This document shows, piece by piece, positions 27,200-38,700 of a DNA stretch of 64,000 nt. Position 1 is the first letter of the stretch, and every line of letters starts with the position of its first letter. The stretch comes from Erythrocercus mccallii (lineage: Eukaryota; Chordata; Aves; Passeriformes; Dicruridae): contig VZRG01000879.1 of the NCBI GenBank assembly GCA_013397435.1, positions 124,001 to 188,000 of the forward strand. The letters run 5' to 3'. A program made the position numbers and the translations under genes. Below the pieces are notes generated by a model, which had not been told where the DNA came from, made no database searches, and worked only from the letters and a program-made list of their open reading frames with translations.

Positions 27200-28320
27200 T
27201 TGGATATTACCGGCGACACCCTGCAGCAGGGGAGTAGGCAGCTCTCCTTCCCACCGGTGCGTGCTGCGAGCTCGGCGGGCTCAGGGCTGCTCTGGGGTCC
27301 CAGGTTAAGCTGCCCCTGGGCCGCCCTGGCCGGGCTGCCATTCCCGCACCCCGCACGGTCGAGGCACGGTGCGAGAGGGACGAGTCACCCCGAGCTGCCC
27401 TTGGCGGCTCCTGCCGAGGGCACCCGGGAAGTTTTCTGGCGAAGGACAAGGCAGACGAGAGGCACGGGCGGCGAGGCGGGAGCGGCGGAGCGCGGGCAGA
27501 GGCGCGNNNNNNNNNNNNNNNNNNNNNNNNNNNNNNNNNNNNNNNNNNNNNNNNNNNNNNNNNNNNNNNNNNNNNNNNNNNNNNNNNNNNNNNNNNNNNN
27601 NNNNNNNNNNNNNNNNNNNNNNNNNNNNNNNNNNNNNNNNNNNNNNNNNNNNNNNNNNNNNNNNNNNNNNNNNNNNNNNNNNNNNNNNNNNNNNNNNNNN
27701 NNNNNNNNNNNNNNNNNNNNNNNNNNNNNNNNNNNNNNNNNNNNNNNNNNNNNNNNNNNNNNNNNNNNNNNNNNNNNNNNNNNNNNNCCCCTCTCGCCGC
27801 CCGGCCGGGCGCGCAGCCTCCCCGCGGCCAGCGGTGCCGCTCCGCCTCGGCACCCACCGCCCTGCCGCTGCCCCGGGGCGCTCGGGGCTGCCCACGGCGG
27901 GCGGATCGCCCACCCCGCCGCTGCGCTGTTCCCTCGGGGGAGGGGAGGATGTGCGTGAGCGCCGGGACTCCCCGGGGTGCTGGGCGTGCAAGTTTGTGGG
28001 GCTGAGAAGCCAGCCCGCCCTCCAGTACCGCCGGCACGGGAGCCGGGGGAGGGCGCCCCGGCTGCCCGAGCCAGCTGAACTCGCCCCGCTGGTAACACCT
28101 CTCCGAGGTCGAGCTCCGGGAGCGTCTTCGAGAACCTCAGAGCCTGTGCTCGGTATCGCTGTATTCTGTTGCCTCCGCCCCGACACCCCTCCCTCCGGGA
28201 TCCCTCTTAGCGAAAAGACAAGCGGAGGAGCCGGGGAGCCCGGAGGCTGTGCCCGGAGCGCCCTGCGCTGCTTGTGTCGCGTGTTGGGGTGTGCCACCAC
28301 CCCTGAAATTCGGATGAGGA
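27200..28320. promoter_or_regulatory. CpG island, probable promoter, split by assembly gap
   Basis: From about 27200 the sequence changes abruptly from AT-leaning to strongly GC-rich with dense CpG (for example gcgggagcggcggagcgcgg at 27476-27495 and ccggccgggcgcgcagcc after the gap), and it returns to background after about 28320. This is the signature of an unmethylated CpG-island promoter of a vertebrate gene. The 281-base run of N lies in the GC-richest part, so a transcription start or first exon could be hidden there. Open frames of over 300 codons on both strands are artefacts of GC-richness and of reading through N. No translated product is recognisable, and the direction of transcription is not clear. 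Confidence 0.8.
27507..27787. other. Assembly gap (281 N)
   Basis: The run of unknown bases sits inside the CpG island and is flanked by ggcgcg on the left and cccctctcgccgcc on the right. Such gaps are common in bird assemblies where very GC-rich sequence fails to be read. Its true length may differ from 281. Confidence 0.99.
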
Positions 28321-29394
28321 AGGTGGGACAGTTACTCGTGTTTTTTACTTCAGCCCAGGCTGGGAGGAATTTTCTCTTTCACACTTTGCTGATCTTCCAT
28401 CCCGGTACCCTGGGTCAGTGCCTGCTCTTTAATAGAGATTTACAGCTGCAGCAACATGTTAGCGAGGTACCACATGGGGGGTTTGTAAGCTGAACTGGTC
28501 ACTTCAAGTGTTATTGTAACTTTTGTATTTAAAGCTTATAATGAGTGAGTAAATAAATAGCATTTTCGTGTGTGTTGTAGTTGGGCAGTTTCCTGTGAAG
28601 TATGTTTGATAATAATTTTTTTTTTTCTAGCTCTTCTCTCAGCAATTAGTAAGCTCGGCCTGACTGCTACTTGCATTTCTATAATAAGAGCGAATCTGGA
28701 CATAGTTAATAGATTCTAGGCGCATAATTCACTGAATAGCCAGTGGCTACCAAGGCTGGTTGGGCAAAAGTGTGCTGGAGATGGTTGTGTGCCTGGCAGG
28801 GTATATACTAATTGTGACCATGGGCTCACCTTGGACTTTTGCTAGGGTGTAAAAAGTTGGAGTTGTTAAAGAGTTGTCTTAATTCAACAGGATGTATGTG
28901 TTTGATGGATTCTACCAGTAAAATGCTTATTTTGATACTCAGTGGTTTTTGTAAAGGAGGAGTAGTTGTTCTATCATGAAAGTGTAGAAACTGAGAGCAA
29001 ACAGTAGGGATGTCATTTGGAGAAATAGGTACATTCTTTATTTTTTTTTCATAATTTGGGGGGAGCCTTTTGAATTTGACTGTGTAGCATAATGTACAGA
29101 TGCGCTTCTCTATTATCTGCTTTCACTGAAGTATTTTAATAGTATGTTAAAATGATTCGAATGTTTGACCCTCCTAGGAAGGCAGTTAATGTTTCTGTAT
29201 TTGTTGTGGCCGAGGTACAGCTTTTGTTGGCGCAAGCTAAAATACCATGTGATACAGTTGCCACGAATTCAAGTGTAGCGGAATGAGGAGAAAGGAAGAG
29301 CTTTAACTTCCCCGAGATGTTGCAGACTGCCGGCAAAATCCACACAAAATTTCCACCCTTTCTGCAAGGCAGCCCTGTGCCACAAATCGCTCAG
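28321..29394. other. AT-rich spacer between the two CpG-rich patches
   Basis: About 1.1 kb of AT-rich sequence separates the CpG island from the smaller CpG-rich patch. It contains a good 3' splice signal on the plus strand (a T tract ending tctag near 28630), followed by a block at 28631-28735 with atypically many CpG and TAAT-like words that may be conserved. No frame is convincing. On the minus strand a 3' splice signal and a GTGAGC 5' splice site occur 12 bases apart near 28831-28842, which is more likely chance than a micro-exon. Confidence 0.5.
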
Positions 29395-29665
29395 TCCCCC
29401 GTGCCGTGCGTTTAACCCCGTGAGCTTTGCAGGTGAGCGGGGAGTTACTCCTCGGGAAGGGGACGGATGGCAGCCCGCAGCCCGCGGGGACCGGGGCCGC
29501 GGTGGGAGCCGGGGATCAGCGGCGGTTTGCCGGGCTGGGGCCGGGGCCGGGGCGGCTCCAGGGGGAGGGCTCGGGTGGGTGATGCTGGTGGTTTCCACGA
29601 GAGGGCTTTTCTCGCTGTGCCGTGTCAGCGCCGGTCGCTCCTCGACACGGAGGAGCAGAACGGGC
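29395..29665. promoter_or_regulatory. Second CpG-rich patch with G-quadruplex-prone and Sp1 sequence
   Basis: Dense CpG and GC return between about 29395 and 29665. The patch includes a GGGGCGG Sp1/KLF box at 29549-29555 inside a series of G runs (29537-29540, 29543-29546, 29549-29552, 29561-29565). It could be a second promoter, an alternative first exon, or the shore of the island 1.1 kb upstream. A plus-strand frame of 109 codons here has no recognisable content. Confidence 0.6.
29427..29436 (+). other. Near-consensus 5' splice site, possible end of a noncoding first exon
   Basis: The sequence ttgcag|gtgagcgg, with the junction after 29432, matches the vertebrate 5' splice-site consensus at nearly all positions. 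It lies at the upstream edge of a CpG-rich patch, as is usual for first exons of CpG-island genes. The 150 bases upstream hold no recognisable coding frame, so the exon, if real, would be untranslated. The 5' end cannot be placed, and RNA evidence is needed to accept this. Confidence 0.3.
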
Positions 29666-32600
29666 CTGGGGGTGGTTTGCGTTCACAGGGTGTTTCAGAT
29701 TTCCTTTGTAAATTACGGGGAAATCCCTTTATTGCCCCTGAGGTGTTAGGATAAGACATCCTGGGAAGAACACCAGTTTTCAGTTTCCAGGCTCCTTCAA
29801 AACTCAGAACGATCCCAACAACTTAATTTCCCCACAGTGGAAACTGAGAAGAGGCTGAATGTGTTTTTCACAGAAGAGGAGAGAGGTTAGAGTGTTTGCA
29901 TCCTCGTCGCAGATGATGGCAGCGAAGCACTCTATCCTGGCGTGATCTCATTTTTGGCTGCTTTAACATGTATTATACTTCTCAGGGTGGGGCTGGGCGA
30001 AAGGGAAACAGGAATCATTGTGAGAGTACAAAAATGCTATCTCTAAGTCCTTTGCCAAGTTGTTTGTGTGTTAGTTCGAATAATTTCACACCACGGCGTT
30101 GCAGGTCTGTTTTAAAAGGCAGAAACTGTGTCTGTAACTAGTAATAATATTGCAGTTCATAAAACATGAGAAACATCTGTTACTGTGACTTCAATTTGTT
30201 TCTCTCTCCTTGGAATAACCGAGTTGACAGCTCAGTCAGGTTTAATGTCCTGTGCTAAACCTTTGGTCGTGTGTCCCACGGCTAATTGTGACTCACAGAA
30301 TCAATAAACCCAGCTCCTGCTTCTCTGCAGCGACTCAGCGGGGGAGTGGGAAGGGCTTCAAATCACAACAGCAGACGATGGGGGACAAATTCGGGTTTCT
30401 ACAAAGCTGGCCTATCATGTGCCCTTGCCTGTTTCAGTGCAGCAGAGCTGGCCGGGGCCTCACTGTCAGGGCTGAGCAAGTGAGGGAGATGGTCTGCACT
30501 GCTGTAGGGGCAGTATTTTCACTCATAGCACCTTTTGTCTTGCCTTAATCTATCCCAGGTTGAATACTGTAGGCAGCTGAAGCAGAGCCATCTCATGCTT
30601 TGATGTGTGTTTATTGGCTTTAGCATCTCATTCCCTTGCCTTTTTTTTTTTTTTTTTTTTTTAAAGTTGGGTTGTTCTCTTTCCACCCTACCTCCACAAA
30701 GAAAAAGAATTAGAGCAGAGGCAAAATGTGAATGAAGTGACTTTGGATTTTTGTGAATGGGTTTTCTTGCATTGCCCCTGCCTTCCTTGCTGCCTTCTGT
30801 AAGATCCTTTCATAATTAAAATATTATGACTATGCTTATGGTAGCCCTTCACTTGTGGCAAGGATCCTAATTTGATGTCAATGAAAAAAATAGTAGTTTC
30901 TGGCATAAGGACAGATGACATTTCATCAGCTAGTGCATGCCCATTTTTTTTTTTAACCATAGTGCTAAGACCATATGGACAGATAATGAGTTTAAGCTGA
31001 TAAACAGCTTACAGATTTGCCCAACTAAAGGACTTTCTTCCTAGAAAACACATTTTCCTTTAAAACAAATAATGAAGTTCCTGTGTTTTTATTTAATTAT
31101 CTTGAGTCCTGTCTGTTCTCACCAGGCTGCAGGAAAACAGGCACAACTGCTCTGGGGACAGAAGCTACTGGATTTGTGGGCCTGTAGGTCTTAGAGGAGA
31201 GGAAGGGCTTGAAAAGAAAAGTTCAGATGCTACAAAATTGAGGCCTAAGGAGCCTAAGGTATCTAAAAGCAGATAGTGGTCCAAGTTGTATTTAGAGAGT
31301 TTCCTGAGGTAATGCATAGTTCTTGGCTTGAAGATGAGTCATTGCATAGGTGGTAGTAGGTCTGTTTGGGAGTTATAATTAAAACAGATGGATATCTATA
31401 CTCCTTGCTAACCCTGTGAAGCTGATGAAGCAATGCTTGTCTGGGAATACTGCTGCAAGACAATCCCTGCTTTTATTTTCTCAATAATTTTTGACTAATT
31501 TTAGTATGATTTCTTTGTTTGTTTAATTTAAACTGACTTAGCAATAAAATATATCCATTTCTCTTGGTTTTTATGGGGGAAAATCCCCCACAAGTGGTAC
31601 AGTGAGAGTTGAACAGTAACTTGTTTTTGGAAGTGGTGGTCTTTTGTTGTCACTTTAAAATAGTGACTCAAAACAAAGCAGTGTATTTGCATGAGAGGGC
31701 AAAGCCTGTGTGTTTCTCCCTCAAGATGCATAGAAATGAGCTGTTTCAGATCTGAAAATGCTCATTCCCTTTTAAGCTGTTTCTTATGTGTTGTTCTTTT
31801 CTTTTTAATTTTTTCCCCCTGGAAATAATTATTAATTTTAATTGGAAGTGGCAAATGAAAGAAGAAAATAGTTGCACAGAAAAATCAGTACAGATAACTC
31901 CATTCTTTCTCATGCTACTTCTTCCTTCTAAAATTTTAATGTTTTGTGTTGTCCCTTCCCTTCACACTATCCCCTTCTCAGCACTGGGAAGAAGATTGGA
32001 CTTTAATTGTGTTTCATATGAGGATGTGTTCCAGATGGCCAGATCTTAGCTTTCTGATGGTCACTGCTGCCTCACTGGTAACTGGTATGGCAGCCAGGTT
32101 GCATTTGGTGCTACCTTAGCTGCACAGTTCGGCATTCTTCTTGTGTCCATTCCTTCCCCTACACCTACATTTCTTATTTTCTTTTCACTGATCTTTCAGT
32201 CTTGAGCTTCCAAACTGGTGAATGAGTTGACCCATCCCATAGTTTCAGGGGATTCGGGGGAATTCAGTGCCTACCAAACAGTCGATGGGTCTCCTCCCCA
32301 CTCCATAGTAGAGCATTTAACAGCTGCTTTGCTGTTTATCATATCTGCATTGGTAAAGATCTGTCATGGGCTAATTTAGTATAAATTTTTTGAGACTGAA
32401 AGAAGTGGCTATAGGAAGGCAGTGCGTTGATCTTTTTCTGTTAACCACACCATCTGCTAAACCAGTTTGTCAGCGTGGTTTTTTTTTATTTTTGCACAGA
32501 TAAAATTTATAGAAATAAGTTATGATAAAGAAATTTGCTCTTACAATGGGATTTGCTTCTGTACTTCGGCCACCTTCTGTTCTTTACCAATGGACTGTCG

Positions 32601-35579
32601 TTCATTGGTCTTCCTCAGAGCTAGAGGCAGAGAGCCTCACCACACTGGTGAGTTTATATATGTGTGGGGTGTTTTGATTTGATTTGCCTCTGCAGGTGTC
32701 TTGATACGGGAAACTCTGGATGTCCAAGTGCCCAATCTGAATGCTTCTTTTCTAGTGGACTGATATGCAGCAAATACTGCATGACAATTGAGAGTAGTCA
32801 TGTGGTATCAATTTATCCCCAACAAATTAATTTCAAAGAAAACTATAACCAGTATTGTCATTATCCTCAGAGATGTTGGAAATGGGGGTTTGACTATCAC
32901 AGGTTTTTAGTTAGGATCTTGTTTGTGCACAGGAGTCTTCCTGACTGTGTAGTCCTTCCAACAAGTACTCCAATGACTGATAAGTCTCTGGGGGTTCTTA
33001 TGTTTGGGGCTTTATTTATTTATTGCTATCAGGATCTTCCCTTTGCTACTAAATAAACCTGGCCTAAAATGGAAGTTTGCTGTTCCTTGAGAAACAAATT
33101 AAAGATCATGGTAGAAGAGTCAATTTTTAAACTCAAATGGAGTTCAAATTTTTTAGACCAGTCTGTCACTTCAGGCAGAAAGAAAGGATGCTTTCAATGA
33201 AATAAAAAGTGCTGAAACTGAATCTCATCTGTGTGCTTGATATTACTTGGTTATCAAAGGGCTGCATTATTATGTGAATTAGGGCTTAGGTCTGAGTTTG
33301 CTTAGTAGCTCAGCTTCTGATCAGCTGGGTTTAGTTCATCTCTATTCCTGCCCTTCTTGCCCTCATTTGGTTGGTGCATGGCCATGTTAGAGAAGGGCTT
33401 TGCTGGGTCATCTGTGGTGTGAACTGGAGTTTGCCCTGATTAGACTTCTGGAAGCAGCATAACCAGTACCCTCTTTACTCCTGTTGCTGTGGTGTTACTG
33501 TCAGGAAAAAACCTTATAGTGATTGTTGATTCCAAGGAAGTGGAGCTGAACCAAACTGCTAATGTGCAGAGTCGTGTAGGACATACAGCAGAGATAATAA
33601 CAGCTCTTACATTTTCTCAGGCTTCTCACTTGAGTTGTAAACAGCTTTAAATACATCTTATGCCATCCCAGATGTCTGGAAAGCCCACAAGACAGATGAG
33701 TGGAATGGGGTATGGGACCATGGGGTGACTTGTTGAGTGTGGGTCAGTGGCACAGTTTGGTGGAGGCTCAAGAGCTTAGAGGCCCTGGCTACAGCTCAGG
33801 TTATGTATATTGTGCATGATTACTGGACTGGCTGTTTCTGCAGCTCTGTGCTGCTCCTGAGGCTCAACACTGAAATTGTAATGCTAGCAGCTTTCTTTTC
33901 ATGGCCCAGTGCCCAGTTTGAAGAAGGGTGATTTTGGTCATGTTGCTAGACATACGTATTTATGGCCCTGTTTCATCTGTTGAATTTAATTTTGGGGGGT
34001 ATTTTTAACATTATTATGGAAACAGTTACTATATTTACTCTTTACAGAAAGCTCAGTGTAAGGTAGCCTATGAGGAGAGAGTTCTAGAGTAATAAATGTT
34101 GCACTAAATTATGGTGTCTACACTTCCTCAGGAAAAATTGTCTAAATGAACTGACTGGCAGTTTGCCTGCTCCCGAGACATGGACTTCACAGGGCACTGA
34201 ACTGGAACACTTTATGCTGGGAAAGCAATGATAGGGCTTGTTCTTGGCTCACTTGATGGCACATCTCATTTTCTTGTGGAGTGAAAATAAACCATGTCTT
34301 CTTGTACGGAGGGAGCTTGTGCCTGAACTGGACTGCTTTCTCAGGCCTGCTGAGAACCTGCTTCCCATGGAAGTCTTTGGGACCTGTGGGCACCTTTCAG
34401 ATGACGTCCTCAAAACCTGTTGCCAGCATAAATGAGATAATGGGATTTTCACTGAATTTCCATTCAGTGGATTTTGGAATGGGAGTCACTGTCACTGTTG
34501 ATGTGTTTATTTCTGTAGTCATCTGAAACCAGAATGTGTTTTAATGTCAGTCTTGCTGATAAAAATTGATGGAGCTTAATGGTGATAATAATGTGGTGGG
34601 TACAATGTGGACACATATGAGAAATAATGGCAAATAAAGGATTGAATGTGTCAGAATGTTATTGAGAGGGGTGAATTTTGGATATCATGTATTTTTGAAC
34701 TGCTGACTGCATTTTTTCCTGTTAATGTCAGAGAGGATTTTCAAAGCTGCTTAGGATGATGTACGTATTTTGTGTTGATCAACAAAACATCTTTTCCTTC
34801 CAATGGGAATATGGCATGTAACAGGGATCTTCTAGAGTTACACCAAGCTGTTTTTCAAAATACAATACAGTAAAAACTGAGAGATAATTCTGGAAGTTCT
34901 TGAGGCACAATGCTGGAAGCACCAAAAGATCTCTTTGCTTTGGCAGCCTGAGAACTGACAATGTAATACCTTGCTGATGTGACAAATCACTCTGGGTTCA
35001 TAGGATTGAAAAAAATCTGCAAAACTGATAAGGATTTTAGCTTAAAGTGATGCTTTGTTAATTACGAACTGTTTTGCTTCTTTTAAATGTTAAAGGAAAC
35101 ATTAGTCAGGAACAATAGTCTGATGCGATTAAGAAAGAAAAAGCAGAGAAGACACAACACAAAAGAAAAAAACCCTTCTTAATCCAGCCAGTCTCTTGGA
35201 AGTCTTACTCTGTCTCCTCACTGTGCTGAAAGGAGCCAAAGGTTTCAGGCTTCACATTTTGTGTGTTCATATTTTGATACCGCAGTGGGGAAGGTTTGGC
35301 AGGAGAAGAGTCAGAGTTAGTTGAAAAACATTAATTTTCTTTGTTAATGCTGCTGCAGATAGTTCCAAGTTTCAGTTTGTAGTGGATTTCTTACAGTATT
35401 TCTGTAATGTGATGCTCTTTGGGAAGTGCTTTGAAGCTCTGCACTAGCCTTGGGGAGCAGAGGGCTTTGGGAGGGGAATTGGACACTCTCACTCCCGAGT
35501 GCTATCAGTGATTTTGCTGCTCAGAACTGAGGTGGGCGAATGCCAGCATTCCTAATATCAGCCTGCTGTAGACAGTCCT
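29666..35579. other. Noncoding single-copy DNA, no gene recognised
   Basis: AT-leaning intron-like DNA. It includes a 22-base T run (30641-30662) and several shorter T runs. Frames of up to 130 codons (32664-33056, plus) have no domain. A strong 3' splice signal (ttggtcttcctcag) near 32617 followed 29 bases later by ACTG|GTGAGT is noted but not called. No named repeat was found. Confidence 0.6.
30641..30662. repeat. Poly-T run of 22
   Basis: An uninterrupted run of 22 T preceded by ttcccttgcc. Its minus-strand reading is poly-A, so it could be the tail of an old minus-strand retroposed sequence, but the bases that follow on the right (aaagttgggttgttc) match no transcript or repeat that I know. 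It is likely to vary in length between individuals. Confidence 0.9.
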
Positions 35580-35720
35580 TAGCTCTGGGAAAGTTGCGTT
35601 GCTTTTCTGAGCATCTGTTTCACCAGCTGTGAAAATGAAGACAGTACCCTCAGCATGTGGGTATGATGAACATTCTTGTTAGCTAATCTTGCTAAAGTGC
35701 ATTGGAACTGTGAAGCGTTG
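35580..35720 (+). repeat. MIR-like ancient SINE remnant
   Basis: This is the clearest MIR match in the window. In plus orientation it reads agctctgggaaagttgcgtt, tgcttttctgagcatctgtt, tcaccagctgtgaaaatg, then aagacagtaccctcagcatg, corresponding in order to TCTGGGCAAGTTACTTAACC, TCTCTGAGCCTCAGTTTCC, TCATCTGTAAAATGG and ATAATAGTACCTACCTCATAGGG of the MIR consensus. The 3' part (gctaaagtgcattggaact) agrees with GTAAAGCGCTTAGAAC. Orientation and colinearity are clear despite divergence. Confidence 0.75.
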
Positions 35721-38700
35721 TGGGTTGTTGTTTGAAAGTGTGAAGGTTTAAAATGGTATAAGCCATGAGCTTGCGTCTTGGTTAGGGAAGAGAAGTATCA
35801 GCTGGGAGACCTTTGGCAACAGGCTCAAAGGGTTTGTGGGGAAGAGGAGAAATTTGCCTGTAATGGAGGGACCTGAGCGAGAATTATGCCTCATTCTAAC
35901 CCTTTCAACAAAATCTAAATGGATTTATTTGGTGCTTTGTAAAGCACCTGTTCAGGTCTGGATTTTTCCCTAACAACAGTTGCATTTCCTTTCGCTGTTT
36001 TCCCAGTCCCCCCCTCTCCTCCACACTCTTGCTTTTTATGATCAAAGTTCCATTCTTTAAAGATATGCCAATGCCTTGTAATAATGCTCAGAAGATCCCC
36101 TATGGACAACAGTTCTGATTAGACACTGAAGAATTCTTTAATTCTCTTCATACTTAATAATGTTAGGAACTTTGTGCTGATAAAAGGTGTGGCTTTTTTC
36201 CCCATTGCTGTTGCTACTTTTTCTTTGGCTCCCCTCCTCCCCAGACACTGCACTTATTCTTTAAGGTTTCACGTTGTCTTGTCTTATATAAACTTGGTTC
36301 CTTGGTTCTTGCTTTCAATTCATTCTTTTATCTTCTACAGCACTCATTGAATGCTTAAAAATAATAAATATTAATAATAGAGCTCTTTGAAGCAGCAGGT
36401 TCTTTGTGGCTTAAACGCACCTTTTCCTGCTGCTTATCCCCTATTAGAAGTTGCTATAATCTGCAGATTGTAGCTGTAATAAGTTCTGAAGCAGTGGCTG
36501 GGTTTGTGACAAGTGTAGGATTATAGCTCCAGGTGGGGAAGTGGCAGCAGGAACAGAGAACCTCAAAGGCACAAATATGTTGTTCCAGTTGAAATATTCT
36601 TAGCAATAAAGGAAGAGAAGCCAACAAAATTTAGTGTGGGAATAGAGCTATTTATCTAGGTTTCCATGGAGTGTCAGTGACCTATATAGGGTAATCCTGT
36701 ACTGCATATAAAAATTGCTGTGTTTAGAAGTAGAAAAAGATTCTTTCTGGAGAACACAGTTTAAGAAGACTGTACTTTTGGAGATTCTTTCAAGCCATTT
36801 CATAGGAAGTGTCTTAAATCAGCAAGACAAACTATGACATACATCTGTGGTATTACTGCATTTTCTTTGAATTCCTTGTGGAGACAGGCTTACCTCTCCT
36901 TACTACAGAAGAAAAAGATGCTGTCTGCCCCATGTGTAAAATTGACCACATAATGCACAGCCCAGGCTCCAAAGCTTTTGCCACACACACACATTCACAT
37001 GCTCTTTTGGGTATCAGCAGCATTTTTATTGTCCCAGACTAAGGAATTAATAAAGTAAACATGAATGGAGAGTGTGAGGTTTTCCCACCATACCTCCTTT
37101 CCTCAGTTTAGCAATGCAAGCTACTGGAATAGGAGAAAAAGAGAGAATCTTGGGTTGTCAGGGCAAATTTTATGAAAACTTTTTTGCTTTTTCTATGCTG
37201 TGTTGCAGTGCCCCTACTTAGGGGAGACAAACTGTTCCTAAGCAGAACCTCTGTTGGGTGGGTTGCTTCCAGGTTTGTGTCTTCAGCAGAAACCACACTG
37301 GTTACTACATGAGGCTAGAACTGGCTAGGACTCTTCAAGGAAACAATTTGCTTGCAGAAAATGCTGATTTATTGAAACCATTTCTGCTTTGTGAGAAAGG
37401 ATTGGTCTCCACTTGGTTCTCCTCGGGTGATTTTCTTGCATATAGGATAGAATTTCTTAGTCAAAACAGATAGGAGCCAAGTGGTTTGAGTTTCTCCCCT
37501 ATGCTGTCACAAATCCAAAACAGGGTCCTGAAAGAACGTTTCCTACATGCAAGAAATGACTGTCCTAACCACAGAACTGTGTTCTAGAGCATGTGTGTTT
37601 ATGTATGAAGGATTCCAAGGTGTATTCCAAATTTTCGTCCCTATGTGAAATAAAAAAATATTTCAAGTCTCAAAAAATGTGGTTTCCTCAGAAAACTGAG
37701 TTCCTCTCCAGGTGTCCTCGTGTCCTCTTCAGTGGTCTTACTGTCCTTCCTCACTGGTTCTGCAGGTTTGTCTCCCCTGTGTGTGCTCTTATGGAGTGGA
37801 GCAAAGAATCTCTGAGGACCTTGGTAAAGTAATCAGCTTGTGAGTGACAGGAGAGGAAAGACTGACCCTGAGGCACTGCTGGTGTATTTTGTCAGGGTCA
37901 AGGCTGTACAAGGATATATAACTCCTAAACCACTGCTTCCTCTGAGGAATATTATTAGGAAATCACCTTAAGCAGCCAAGGAAAATATAGCTGAACATTG
38001 CTGGTATGTTTGTTCCTGGGCCGTTGTTGGTGGGCAGGGTAGGAAAAATAATGCTTAGGGCAAGAGAGGAGCTGCTTGGAACAGCATGAAACACTCTTGT
38101 GCTGGTTTGATTGCAGGGAGCTCAGCAAAGGCAAGGCTATGGTTTCAGTCATAGGCCTCTTTCTTCCAATTTCTTCTTTCCTTGTGTTTTACAGAGAGGA
38201 AAAAGTAGTCCTGTCTTGATCCTTTCTTAATTCTCCTAGGAGGAGAGTAGGGAGATAACAAGAAGAAAGTCAAGAGGGGATCTCAGCTAAGCTGGGTGTG
38301 TGCTTAGTTGTGGTTGTGCTCTGCACCACCAAAGACCCTGACTCTGGTTATTCCAGTGCAGCTCAGTTCCCTGAACCGTCATGTGCTCTGTGCTGCTTGG
38401 CTGCCAAGGGGACCTTTCAGCGGATCCCTCTGTTATAAAAGGTGGAATTGCAAAATTGAGGTGCAAACTCCAGTTCTGATTATATGGGAATGCCACTCTG
38501 CCTTTTTTGTATTTTGTTCTTGCTGTTTTTAGAAAAGGGGTGATGGGGGGAAGGCTGAGGGCTGAAGCTTCATCATTGCACAAAGACAAAACACTCCTCT
38601 TAAAGGCAAAAAATTCCAAGCCATTGCTGTGTATTTGAGGTTTAAATAATGGAAGTTTCCTGTTTCAAGGAAGCAAATTCATCCTCCACTAACCTGTTTT

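Noticed and set aside
27128..28493. Open frames of 237 to 374 codons on both strands in the CpG island
   Set aside because: They run through the 281 N, which hide stop codons, and GC-rich sequence lowers stop frequency. The translated flanks (Pro/Ala/Arg/Gly) show no domain.
32617..32646. 29-base plus-strand segment between ttggtcttcctcag and ACTG|GTGAGT
   Set aside because: Good splice words but too short and isolated; such pairs arise by chance in 64 kb.
36889..36897. Nine-base minus-strand segment between a very good 3' splice site (tttttcttctgtag) and GAG|GTAAGC
   Set aside because: A nine-base micro-exon with an in-frame TAA possibility is not credible without RNA evidence.
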